This document shows positions 55,593 through 64,000 of a stretch of DNA of 64,000 nucleotides, one piece after another. Every line of letters begins with the position of its first letter. Within the stretch, counting starts at the first letter, position 1. The notes beneath the pieces were generated by a model that saw only the letters and a program-made list of their open reading frames with translations, had not been told where the DNA came from and ran no database searches. The stretch is from assembly GCA_965240325.2 (NCBI GenBank), contig OZ251228.1:372001-436000 (forward strand). Direction: 5' to 3'. The position numbers and the translations under genes were made by a program. Source of the DNA: Rebecca billardiae RCC1528. Lineage: Eukaryota > Haptophyta.

Positions 55593-56394
55593 GTCGCGCG
55601 CGCGAGCCGGCTACAGCCGCTGTGTGAGTGCGCTGGCGGTGTCGTGCGGCGGGAGGGCTGCTTTTGCCCCCTTCTCGCGCAGCCGAGTTGTTGCTCTCGA
55701 GCCAGCCGGACGATCGAGGAGGAGCGACGACGACGGGGCGGCAATAAGTATCAATCGAGGGGTCGCACCGAGCCGCACCCGCTTCTCGTCAAAGCCGCTC
55801 GAGGAGATATGCTATCAACCCCGTTACCCGCCGACAGCCGAGCGATCCCATTGGCTGGATGTGCGGCCGCCCGAGCGCGAAAATGGAACGAACCATAGAG
55901 AATTAGTCAATGTGGCGTGTGGAGATTGCTGATCTCCTGTATACGAAGAGGTGGGAGAAGGAGACAAGGAGGTATTTAGCTAGACATTTTGGTTGTGAGA
56001 ACCTTTCGACCGAAGCTGGGAGCGGCTTCTGTAACGACTTTCCCCGTGACCCGATTATCCCTATGCAAGGCTCCTCAGTATTGAGGTCAGACCATTGTCA
56101 TGCATTCGATCGTTCATCACGGTTCGTCATCAAAATGTATTCGGACCGATGAAATGTCGCCTAGTCGCGTTTACTACGACTTCCCATCACTCATATTGCC
56201 CACCGTTCATTTTTTGCGCGTATCTGTGATGGGCGCGAATTGCCCGTCCGGTAACCACTCTACGGCTCCGCGTGGGCGCCGCGTGCACGCCGTGCAGATC
56301 TGCAATCCCGGCCGGGGCGGAAGGCGAAGGCCAAGGGTGAACACGATGCCCGGGTCACCGCCCTTGCTGCGCACCTGCTGGCACGCCCAGGACA
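55593..56394. other. Intergenic, PP1 upstream side
   Basis: About 800 bp. The first part is the PP1 promoter region. 55900-56230 is markedly less GC-rich and has short non-coding frames. No gene or known repeat found. Confidence 0.4.
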
Positions 56395-58005
56395 TCACGT
56401 CCACCGCCAAAAGCGCAGCGAGAGCGCGAGCAGCAGCCGGGCGAGCACCAGCACCAGCGTCATCGCCATAGACGGCGCCGCGCGCGCGTTTGCGCGCTCG
56501 CCCGCTGCGCGGCGCCGCGTCCACGCATACTCTGCGCGTGTCGAGACGCGCGTCGCAAGCTCCTCGCCGCACGCGTCCGCGATCAGCTCGAGCGCGAGGT
56601 CGGTGGCCGCCGACGCGCCATCTGACGTGTGCGCGCGGCCATCGACGACGCCATGCGTGCCGCGCACCCAGCGCACGCGCGCGCCGTAGCTCTCATACAG
56701 CGCGGCCCCGAGCGCGCGCGCCACGGGGGGTGGCGCTCCCCCCGCCGCACTCGGCGCGACGGCGCGCGCGCCGTCGAGCGCGCCGACGGACGCGAGCAGG
56801 GCGACGCCGCCGCCCGAGCCGAGGACGCGCCCCGCGCCCCTCGCCGCCTCGCGCACGAACCCGCGCACGGTCGCTGAGTGCAGCGCGCGCAACGATCCGC
56901 GGCCGCCGGGCACCAGAAGCACGTCCGCACGCACCGGCGCTTCGTGAGCGTCTGCACCGCGCCTGGCCGGCGCCGCCGTCGTGGAGCTCAAGCCTGCCCG
57001 CCGAGCGATCGGGCTGGCCACGACGCGCGGGCCCGCCGCGGGCTGCACGAGCTCGTGCTCCGCCCACACGCGCACCTCGAACGCTGGCGGCTCCCCCACG
57101 TCCGCCAGGCACCGGTTCGCCAGCCCGAGCATCTCGAGGGGCCCAAAGAGCTGCAGCACAGAGCAGCCGTCAAACGCAAGCGCCGCGACAGCCAGTGGCG
57201 GCTGCTCAGTGCAGCCCTCCCCGCGCCGCGCGCGGCGAAGCGGCGTGCTGAGCAGGGTGGCGCGCGCGCCCGCGAACGGGTCCAAGCGCGGGTCAAGCGT
57301 CGCGCTCCACCCCGTGTACCCGCACGCCGCGCACACCGCCTCCGCATCGATGCCGCCGCCGCCGCCGCCGCCGCCGCAGCTGCGGTCGTCGCCTTCGCCT
57401 CGGCCACGCGCCGACAGCAGCTGCAGCATGTGCGCCGTCAAGTCCGCGCCCGCAGAGATGCCGGAGGAGGTGAAGAACTTGGTCGCGCGCCGGCCAGTGG
57501 ACGGCTCGGTCGTCTCGGCGGCCACCCACCGCGCCGACGCGTCCCAAGCCGTGGCGGGCCGCGCCGCCGCGATCTCGGCATGGTCAATCTTGTTGGTCGT
57601 CGCGGCGAGGCCGTCCAGCAGCCCCGTGTGTGCGAGGAGGAGGGAGGCGGTGCACACGGTGATGACGACGGTCGAGGCCTCAGCGAGCGCGCGGAGGCAG
57701 GAGAGGAAGGGCGCGTCCTCAATGAGGGGCAGCACGCCATTCCCTCCGGGCAACAGGAGCACGTCGGCCGGTGCGACGCCCGCGCGCACACACGACTGCG
57801 CGACCATCTGCGGACCGTCCGCGGCGCGCGCCGTCCAGTCGGGTCGCACGCTGGCCGTGCGCACGGCGAGCGTGGGCCACGAGGAGCGTTGGAGGTCGGC
57901 ATACGTGGAGAGCAGCTCGAGCGGGCCGTACAGGTCAAGCAACTCGAAGTCGTCGAAGAGGACGACGAGCACATCGATGTGGCGCTTGCCGCGGAGCGCC
58001 TCCAT
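56395..58005 (-). CDS. Double DJ-1/PfpI (glutamine amidotransferase-like) protein with C-terminal membrane segment
   Basis: A 536-residue single-exon protein with two DJ-1/ThiJ/PfpI domains of the AraC-regulator type. Domain 1 (about 9-205): IDVLVVLFDDFELLDLYGPL, ADVLLLPGGNG, nucleophile elbow VITVCTASLLLA with Cys118, and FFTSSGISAGADLTAHML with the usual Gly/Ala-rich helix. Domain 2 (about 270-480): VAALAFDGCSVLQLFGPLEM and ADVLLVPGGRG, but the elbow reads LGSGGGVALLA, lacking the Cys. THGVVDGRAHTSDGASAATD matches the later motif. A Gly/Cys-rich linker joins them. The end has a hydrophobic helix (MAMTLVLVLARLLLALSL), suggesting a tail anchor. One active and one degenerate domain is inferred; the substrate is unknown. 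Confidence 0.8.
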   Translation of the reverse strand: MEALRGKRHIDVLVVLFDDFELLDLYGPLELLSTYADLQRSSWPTLAVRTASVRPDWTARAADGPQMVAQSCVRAGVAPADVLLLPGGNGVLPLIEDAPFLSCLRALAEASTVVITVCTASLLLAHTGLLDGLAATTNKIDHAEIAAARPATAWDASARWVAAETTEPSTGRRATKFFTSSGISAGADLTAHMLQLLSARGRGEGDDRSCGGGGGGGGIDAEAVCAACGYTGWSATLDPRLDPFAGARATLLSTPLRRARRGEGCTEQPPLAVAALAFDGCSVLQLFGPLEMLGLANRCLADVGEPPAFEVRVWAEHELVQPAAGPRVVASPIARRAGLSSTTAAPARRGADAHEAPVRADVLLVPGGRGSLRALHSATVRGFVREAARGAGRVLGSGGGVALLASVGALDGARAVAPSAAGGAPPPVARALGAALYESYGARVRWVRGTHGVVDGRAHTSDGASAATDLALELIADACGEELATRVSTRAEYAWTRRRAAGERANARAAPSMAMTLVLVLARLLLALSLRFWRWT

Positions 58006-58260
58006 CGTGCGTCGGCGAGTGGCGCCAAGCCGCCAACTCAGTGAAATACTAATAAGCCAATTCGTCTGTCACACCGCCTAATGTTAAAGCCGTCGCCGCC
58101 GATGCAGTAGCGCCGCGTGACACTGTTAGGTCTAATAGCTAGTCTTAGTCGTACTGTACTTGTAACTGTAGAAGTAATTGTACTACGTTTTGTCGTACGA
58201 ACGTAATGCTATATATCTGCTATCCTACATTCAGAGCACCGATGAGGATGAGGACGAATA

Positions 58261-59688
58261 TCAATAGGACGATCGCGATGACGGCGACGCCAACTCCGAC
58301 GACGATGCTCGAGCTCGCGCACCGCTGGGCTGAGTGCCTCCGCGCGTGGCCTCGCGCTTCGCTTCGCGCTTCGCCGCCTCCGCCGCCATCCGCTCCTTCA
58401 TCAGCTGCGGCAACCAGCACGCCGGCGGGCCCCTCGTCGAGCCGACCATCGACGCGCACGCGGCGCGCGACAGCTTTGTGCAGTGGTCCCACTTGTGCAC
58501 GATCGAGAGCTCGGTGAGCGGGTCGGGCGCGAGCGGCGCGCGCGGCGCCGGCGACGCGAGCCCCGCCTCCGCGCGCCGCCTGAGCCGCGTGAAGGCCCCC
58601 ACCTCGCCCAAGCAGTTCGGGCTCCGCCCCTTGAGCGTGCGCACGGGCCCCTCGGTCAGGTCGAAGATGCGGAGCTGGCCGTACGCGCGCGACGCGTGCG
58701 TGCCCACGCCGCCCAGCCTGCGGCGCCAGAGGAGGTGGTTGAGCAGCGGCTGGTCGTTCTCGTGGCACATGTCCAGCCACGACCGCGCCGCCTCCGCCGC
58801 CTCGGACAGCATGTCCGACGCGAGCTTGAGCAGCGCGCGCCGCGTGCCGTACAGCGTGCCGGAACACACGTTCGGGTGAAAGGCCTCGCTCATCACACGC
58901 GCCGTCTTGTTGGAGAAACAAGCTCCGAGGCGCTCGAGCTCCCAGCCGGTGAGGTCGCGCGACTCGGCGAAGAGCGCCAGGTCGTACTGCGATAGCGGCG
59001 CCGCCGAGCCGCCCGCCCGCCGCCTCGCCAGCACCGCCGCCGACTGCGCCGCGTCCGCCGGGCGCGCTGGCTCCGCGAACGGGTGCGCCACGAACAACAC
59101 GTCACGCACGTCGACAAGCCAGGCGTGTGTGTAGGAGCCGCGCGAGATCCAGTCGGTGTACGCGTCGTGCCGCATCTGCGCGAGCGAGCCGTGCCATCTC
59201 GGCCGGTCGAGCGGGTCCTCGGCCGACGGCTCGCGCGCAGGGCCGTCAGGGCGGCCGGGCGCACGCCCTCCTCCGCCGAGCACGCGAGCGAGCCATCGCA
59301 CGGTGGCGATCACGCTGAAGCTGCGGCCGCGCGCGCGCAACGCGGCCTTGCGCGCGGCACGCTCCTTCTCGAAGGCGCGCTTCTGCTCGATGATGTCGCG
59401 GCACGGCTCGGGGTGCGCGTCCACGCCGTGCGCGCGCAGGAACGCGCTCGTGTTCGCGTCCAGCTCGGGCTCCACCGCCAGATGCACGGCGCCGGTGTAG
59501 CCCGTTGCGCGGAGCGAGCGGACGAAGACGCTCAGGTCGGCCTCATTGTACAGGCAGGCCATGCCGCACACCGCGTACCGGCTGTCATCCTCGCCGCCCC
59601 CGCCCGCGCCCACCGCCACGAGCGACAGCAGGATCGCGGCGGCACTCAGGCCCGCCATGCGCCTTGCCGCCGACCGTGCATCCAGCAT
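58261..59688 (-). CDS. Secretory-pathway glycosyltransferase-like protein
   Basis: A 475-residue protein. Residues 11-32 (MAGLSAAAILLSLVAVGAG) form a signal anchor; the ATG at 59688 or 59658 is possible. The body fits a nucleotide-sugar glycosyltransferase with a GT-A-like layout: VCGMACLYNEADLSVFVRSL, THAWLVDVRDVLFVAHPF (a DxRD acidic motif), CSGTLYGTRRALLKLAS and MCHENDQPLLNHLLW. A lysine/glutamate-rich helix follows near the C-terminus. The exact donor and acceptor are not known, and the family is assigned by motif pattern only. It is head-to-head with the gene at 59738 with only 49 bp between starts. The region 58006-58260 downstream has no gene of its own but see the overlapping hydrophobic frame noted in the findings. 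Confidence 0.6.
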   Translation of the reverse strand: MLDARSAARRMAGLSAAAILLSLVAVGAGGGGEDDSRYAVCGMACLYNEADLSVFVRSLRATGYTGAVHLAVEPELDANTSAFLRAHGVDAHPEPCRDIIEQKRAFEKERAARKAALRARGRSFSVIATVRWLARVLGGGGRAPGRPDGPAREPSAEDPLDRPRWHGSLAQMRHDAYTDWISRGSYTHAWLVDVRDVLFVAHPFAEPARPADAAQSAAVLARRRAGGSAAPLSQYDLALFAESRDLTGWELERLGACFSNKTARVMSEAFHPNVCSGTLYGTRRALLKLASDMLSEAAEAARSWLDMCHENDQPLLNHLLWRRRLGGVGTHASRAYGQLRIFDLTEGPVRTLKGRSPNCLGEVGAFTRLRRRAEAGLASPAPRAPLAPDPLTELSIVHKWDHCTKLSRAACASMVGSTRGPPACWLPQLMKERMAAEAAKREAKREATRGGTQPSGARARASSSELASPSSRSSY

Positions 59689-59737
59689 CGCTCAACCCGG
59701 CGTCGCGGGCTCACCGGGCATTCGTCCGGCGCTCAGC

Positions 59738-61450
59738 ATGGCGCCCGGGCGGCGAGCGCGGCAAGCACACGGGTGCCTCCTTCTGCTGCTGGGCGCGCGG
59801 CAGGCGGCGGCGCCGCTCGCGTGCCCGTTCAACGGCACACGGCCGCTCATCTCCCCCCCGCTCGACGAGGCGCGCTGGCAGCGGATCGCGCGCAACGTCG
59901 TGCGCGCGTCGCTCGAGCTTCCGGCCATCGAAGACAATCGGCTGTCGGCCGCGGTGCTCCGATGGCGATTCCCTGCCGAGCAGGGCGCGACGGCGCAGGT
60001 GGGCATGTCCTCGATGGGCGAGCGGGCCCCACCAAAGCTCACGCGCCCCATCTTCAGCCAGGCCGTCGCGATGAGTCGCGCGCGCGGCCCGGCCATCGTG
60101 ACGGGCGCATCGGATGCCGGGTACGCCCTGCGCTGGTACCCGATGCTGGCGAACAAGGTGCTCTTCTGCCGCGCGGCGGACTGCGCGCTGTACGTGTGGA
60201 CCGGCCCGTTGCCCCGCGAGCTGCGCGCGGCGCCGCTCGCCTGCGCGTGCACGCCGCGCGAGAAGCTTCTCAACCGGCAGCGAGAACCTTCCAACCACCA
60301 CGTGAAGATCACAGCGATGCTTCTCGCGCTCGATGACGTGCAGGTGCGCGCGGCGCGAGCGCGCGAGGGCCGGTGCATGCGAGGCGGCGCGTCGCGGCCC
60401 GTGCTCCCAGCGCGCGCGCCCAGCGCGACGCCCCGCTGCAGCGTGCCTCACCCTCGCCGCCGCGCCGCCGCCGCCGCGCCGCCGCATGATTCTGCTGCTG
60501 GTACCAATAACTACTACGCTACGACAAAAAAATAAACGCCTGTCGCTCCATTCGTATCACTCTGCTGCCTGCCCTACATGCCGCAGGTGAGCGCGGCGAT
60601 CTGGGTGGACTTCGACTCGGCCTTCTCGCGGCTGCTGCCGCCAGGGGGCCTCGCGCACCGGCTGCCGCACCGCGCGTCGGTGCTCTTCGCGCTGATGGCC
60701 GACCCGAAGCAGCGGCGCGCGCGCCCGTGGTTTGTGTGCGGCTGCCAGCTGAGCGCGCGCGACCACGCCGCCGCGCGCCGCTTCCTCCGCCTCTGGCTCG
60801 ACAAGCGGTGCGGGCACAAGGACCAGCCGTCGGCGTGGGACGCGATCGTGCAGACACTCGTTGAGGAGGGCTGCTACTCCGGCCGGCACGCGCGCGAGCT
60901 CGAGTCCATGTTCACCCGCGGCAGCTACTGGCAGGTCCGGCACGAGCCGCCCGATCTGAGCCGCGAGGTACGAATCTCCAAGGAGTGCCTCCGCACGGCG
61001 CCCGTGCAGCTGCTGGACGACGCGGAGCGGCCGCTCTCGCTGTTCTGCAACCTGGACATGCTGCTCAAGCGGGGGCGGCCGCGCAGCCCGTGCGTCGTCG
61101 TGCACCTCGACTCGCACTCCAAGGCGCCCCTCGTCCAACGCCCGCCGCTCCCGGCTGCGCGCTGGTTCGACGAGCAGCTGAGGCTACTCGGCCAGATCAC
61201 TGCGCACAACGACTCGCTCGCGCGCGCCGCGCGCGCGTACAGGAACGAGCTGAAGCGGCCGTTCCAGCCGATGGGCGAGGTGCGCCCGCTCTCGGCGCGC
61301 GCCGCCGCGCGGCTCGAGCTCGACGCCTTGCGCAGGGCGGGGAAGGCGGGGCCGGCTGCGGGCCTGGTGCGCGGCCGCGGCGCACCCGCCGCCGCCGAAG
61401 CGCGCGGCCGCCTCGCAGTCGCAGCTGCGGGGGTCAACGAAATAAAATAA
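59738..61450 (+). CDS. Secreted/Golgi glycosyltransferase-like protein (two exons)
   Basis: Exons 59738-60343 and 60587-61450 (intron 243 bp, donor GTGCGC, acceptor GCAG) give 489 residues. The N-terminus has a signal peptide or anchor ([18 protein letters not shown]). Features include [36 protein letters not shown] joining across the splice to [20 protein letters not shown], where WVDFDS looks like a GT-A metal-binding DxD-like element. Later come [14 protein letters not shown] and [11 protein letters not shown]. This order resembles galactosyl/mannosyltransferases of the GT34-like type, but I cannot place the family firmly. The divergent neighbour is also glycosyltransferase-like, so the pair may act on the same glycan. 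Confidence 0.55.
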
Positions 61451-61535
61451 TCCGTGGATTGCGCGCTCTGGATCCACAACGTGCGACGGACACGCGCGGA
61501 ATTGCTCGCCAAGCCGCCATTGTCGGGCTGGAGCG

Positions 61536-62912
61536 ATGAGGCCGGCGCGGTTGGGCGGCGCGGCACTCGTGCTCAGGCACGCACTGTGCGCCGTGGGCAG
61601 CGCGGCGCCCCCGCTGGTAGCAACGCTATGGGCGCGCCCCCTCGCACGCGCACCGCTCTCGCGCGGCCTCTCGCCGCAGCCGCTCCGCGCGTCCGCGGAC
61701 GCGGACGCGGGCGCGCCGGTCGATGCTGTCGGCGAGCTGCGGCGCCTTCTGGAGGAGGTGGCGGAGCGCGCGGAGCAGAACGCGGCACTGGCGCGGCCGG
61801 ACGCGGCGCGCGAGCGCTTGAAGCAGCTCGAGGCGCAGGCTGAGCAGCCCTCCTTCTGGGACGACTCCGAGCGCGCGCAGGCCGTGCTGCGCGAGCTGAA
61901 CGCTGCCAAGGCGAGCGTCGAGCGCGTCGACAGCTGGGGCGCGGCGGCGGACGAGGCGCGCGCGACCCTCGAGCTGGCGGCGGAGGTGGGGTCGCCGGAG
62001 GAGCTCGACGAGCTCGTCTCCTACGCGCGCGAGCGGCTGCAGGCCGCGCGCGCCGACATGGCCAGCTGGGAGCTGCTCAAGCTCTTCAGCGGACGATATG
62101 ACGCGGGCGGGTGCCAGCTGACCGTCACGGCGGGCGCGGGCGGGACCGAGGCGTGCGACTGGGCGGAGATGCTCGTGCGGATGTACACGCGGTTCGCCGA
62201 GCGGCAGGGCTTCCGCGCCGCGCTCGTCGACTCCACGGCCGGCGACGAGGTCGGTTACAAGTCCGCCACCCTCGAGCTGGAGGGCGAGTACGCTTACGGC
62301 TTCCTGCGCGGCGAGAAGGGCACGCACCGGCTCGTGCGGCTGTCGCCCTTCAACGCGCTCTCGAAGCGGATGACGACGTTCGCGGGCGTGGAGGTGATGC
62401 CGGTGCTGGACGAGGCGGAGCCGACTCTCCGCGACGTCGAGATCCCCGAGCGCGACCTCGAGATCACCACGATGCGCTCGGGCGGCGCGGGCGGGCAGAA
62501 CGTGAACAAGGTGGAGACGGGCGTGCGCGCCAAGCACCTGCCGACCGGTCTGGCGGTCAAGTGCACGCAGGAGCGGTCGCAGGTGCTCAACCGGCAGCGC
62601 GCGCTGCGGCTGCTGCGCGGCAAGCTGCTCGTCGTGATGGAGGAGCAGCGCGTCGCCGAGCTCCGCGCGATCCGCGGCGACGCGGTCAGCGCCGCGTGGG
62701 GCGCGCAGATCCGCTCGTACGTGCTGCACCCGTACAAGATGGTCAAGGACCTGCGCACGGGGCACGAGAGCACGCAGCCGCAGGACGTGATGGACGGCGA
62801 GCTCGCGCCGTTCGTCGAGGCGTTCTTGCGACACTCGCAGGCGGCGGCGGATGGCGGCGGGGAGGCGGCGGCGGTGGAGGCGGCTGCTGCGTCGGGCGGC
62901 GGCGCATCATGA
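61536..62912 (+). CDS. prfB: Organelle peptide chain release factor 2 (RF2/PrfB type)
   Basis: Terminates translation at UGA/UAA in an organelle ribosome. The 458-residue single-exon protein has an N-terminal ~58-residue leader (hydrophobic [20 protein letters not shown] then Arg/Ser/Pro) that fits plastid or mitochondrial targeting; plastid is favoured by the signal-like start. The codon-recognition tripeptide SPF (270-272, in [14 protein letters not shown]) is the RF2 type, not PxT of RF1. The peptidyl-tRNA hydrolysis loop GGQ is at 319-321 ([16 protein letters not shown]). The N-terminal helical domain is RF2-like ([16 protein letters not shown]). No programmed frameshift is seen. The C-terminal tail is Ala-rich. 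It starts 85 bp after the preceding stop codon. Confidence 0.92.
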   Translation: MRPARLGGAALVLRHALCAVGSAAPPLVATLWARPLARAPLSRGLSPQPLRASADADAGAPVDAVGELRRLLEEVAERAEQNAALARPDAARERLKQLEAQAEQPSFWDDSERAQAVLRELNAAKASVERVDSWGAAADEARATLELAAEVGSPEELDELVSYARERLQAARADMASWELLKLFSGRYDAGGCQLTVTAGAGGTEACDWAEMLVRMYTRFAERQGFRAALVDSTAGDEVGYKSATLELEGEYAYGFLRGEKGTHRLVRLSPFNALSKRMTTFAGVEVMPVLDEAEPTLRDVEIPERDLEITTMRSGGAGGQNVNKVETGVRAKHLPTGLAVKCTQERSQVLNRQRALRLLRGKLLVVMEEQRVAELRAIRGDAVSAAWGAQIRSYVLHPYKMVKDLRTGHESTQPQDVMDGELAPFVEAFLRHSQAAADGGGEAAAVEAAAASGGGAS

Positions 62913-63328
62913 TTCATCATCATATTTCGTCATGAGTTCATGACTGACAGGCTGAGACTGCTAGCTGCTAGTAGTAGAGTAGTATAGCTAGTGGCCTATA
63001 TATATATAGTAGTGACGATGATCGCGATGATGACAGCATCTGATGACGATCGAGATGAGTATATATATACGACATACAGATTACACGGACGATTTGAAAT
63101 TATTTGAAAATCCGGTCTAAATAAATTAATAATAATTAATATTATAATATGCGGCATACTCTATATATGATGCGCGAAGCTCTCCCGCGGGCGCGAGACG
63201 TCACCCAGACGACGCGTCCGCCGGGCGGGGCCAGTTGGTCTTACTGACTCACAAGTCAGATCGGATAGACGGACCGTCGAATCGCTGGCGGGATCAGTCA
63301 GCTGCCCGAGTTGGCGCGGACAGCGCGC
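62913..63328. other. AT-rich intergenic
   Basis: 416 bp between RF2 and SDHB, both 3' sides. AT-rich with short (TA)n and ATGATG/CTAGCTG-type short repeats. No gene. Confidence 0.45.
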
Positions 63329-64000
63329 TCAGTGCGCCATGCGCTTCTTGATCTGCTGGATGGCCTTGCCCGGGTTGAGGTGCTTGGGGCACGTGTTCGA
63401 GCAGTTCATGATCGTGTGGCAGCGGTACACCTTGTACGCGTCGTCGAGGAACGCGAGCCGCTCCTTGTGCGTCGCGTCCCGCGAGTCCGCCAGCCAGCGG
63501 TACGCCTGCAGCAGCACGGCTGGGCCGAGGTACTTGTCGGCGTTCCACCAGTACGAGGGGCACGAGGTGGAGCAGCACGCGCACAGCACGCACTCGTACA
63601 GCCCGTCGAGCTGTTGCCGGTCCTCCTTTGACTGGTAGTTCTCAACCGACGTGTCCGTGCCCGGCTTGGTGTTGAGCCACGGCTGCACGCTCTTGTGCTG
63701 CTCATAAAAGTTGCTCATGTCCGGCACTGCGCGCGCGGCGCGGCGGGCGGGAGGCGTGCGCGCGGCGAGGACGGCACGAGGGAGTCGGTGGCGCGGCACG
63801 ACGCCTGCCCAGCCGCGCGCGCGGACGCACGACGCGACGCGGCGCGCGCGGCGCCCGCGCTGCACGAGCGCGCGCACGCACCGAGGTCCTTCACCACGTA
63901 CATGTGCGGCAGCGGGTAGATCTTCGTCTTGGCCGACTCGGGCGTGATCTTGCACAGGCAGGCGAGGGTGTTGGTGCCGTCGATGTTCATCGCGCACGAT
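63329..64000 (-). CDS. SDHB: Succinate dehydrogenase iron-sulfur subunit (5'-partial, two exons visible)
   Basis: Complex II subunit that carries electrons from flavin to ubiquinone in the inner mitochondrial membrane. Only the 3' part lies in the window: an exon from the right edge to 63882 and 63726-63329 (intron 155 bp, GTGCGT...GCAG). The visible sequence begins [15 protein letters not shown], the end of the [2Fe-2S] domain (SCA-N motif). The splice restores [20 protein letters not shown]. The 4Fe-4S and 3Fe-4S ligands are in [17 protein letters not shown] and [20 protein letters not shown]. The end, [11 protein letters not shown], is a typical short C-terminus. The promoter, transit peptide and first cluster are outside the window. 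Confidence 0.94.
   Translation of the reverse strand: MVRDEHRRHQHPRLPVQDHARVGQDEDLPAAAHVRGEGPRCVRALVQRGRRARRVASCVRARGWAGVVPRHRLPRAVLAARTPPARRAARAVPDMSNFYEQHKSVQPWLNTKPGTDTSVENYQSKEDRQQLDGLYECVLCACCSTSCPSYWWNADKYLGPAVLLQAYRWLADSRDATHKERLAFLDDAYKVYRCHTIMNCSNTCPKHLNPGKAIQQIKKRMAH

Overview
This is a nuclear genome fragment from a eukaryote, most likely a GC-rich unicellular alga. I favour a haptophyte and cannot exclude a pelagophyte or related lineage. The reasons are spliceosomal introns in nine genes, a divergent NUP50/EAF6 pair, mitochondrial Lon and SDHB, a formin, PP1, an RF2-type release factor with an organelle-like leader, extreme GC and Ala/Gly/Pro-rich proteins, and long (GA)n, (AT)n and (ATT)n tracts. 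I assembled 23 introns by requiring frame and domain continuity. All are GT-AG, very GC-rich and about 95-425 bp long. Twenty-one have donors of the form GTGCGN and two have GTGAGC; acceptors are usually GCAG.

Layout. 1-2325 (-) is an IQ-motif, actin-fragmin/PHS1-type atypical kinase cut by the left edge. 2667-3863 (+) is a sulfotransferase. 4280-7475 is a near-perfect 3.2 kb palindrome of two head-to-head copies of a TG...CA-ended repeat. 7708-11583 is a hAT-like transposon that split a (GA)n microsatellite. 11948-14051 holds NUP50 (-) and EAF6 (+), divergent. 16328-17494 (+) has an AP2-like domain. 17911-19536 is another TG...CA repeat. 20627-22327 (-) is a SET-domain methyltransferase. 22678-24599 (-) is a BAR-like/PH protein, divergent from 24956-26218 (+), an RGG protein with two SpoVS/Alba-like domains. 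28013-28777 (+) is a glycerophosphodiester phosphodiesterase, followed by a Copia remnant and another TG...CA repeat at 29698-31437. 31576-36311 (-) is mitochondrial Lon (8 exons), then a small membrane protein (+). 37588-41266 (-) is a formin (5 exons), divergent from 41681-48374 (+), a 2046-residue DUF1769/PH/DUF547-like protein. 48510-50910 is an internally deleted hAT-like copy with a 7-bp target duplication. 50933-52701 holds two tandem cassettes with identical right ends and unrelated cores. 54177-55592 (-) is PP1 (5 exons), 56395-58005 (-) a double DJ-1/PfpI protein, 58261-59688 (-) and 59738-61450 (+) a divergent pair of secretory glycosyltransferase-like genes, 61536-62912 (+) organelle RF2, and 63329-64000 (-) SDHB, cut by the right edge.

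The genes are mostly unrelated housekeeping functions: nuclear transport and chromatin, cytoskeleton and membrane shape, organelle proteolysis, respiration and translation, and secretory-pathway carbohydrate modification. I see no operon-like system or defence island. The most novel material is the twin SpoVS-domain RGG protein, the DUF1769/PH/DUF547 fusion, the GTGCGN donor rule and the repeat architecture. Coordinates of spliced genes are my own reconstructions and have not been tested against transcripts.
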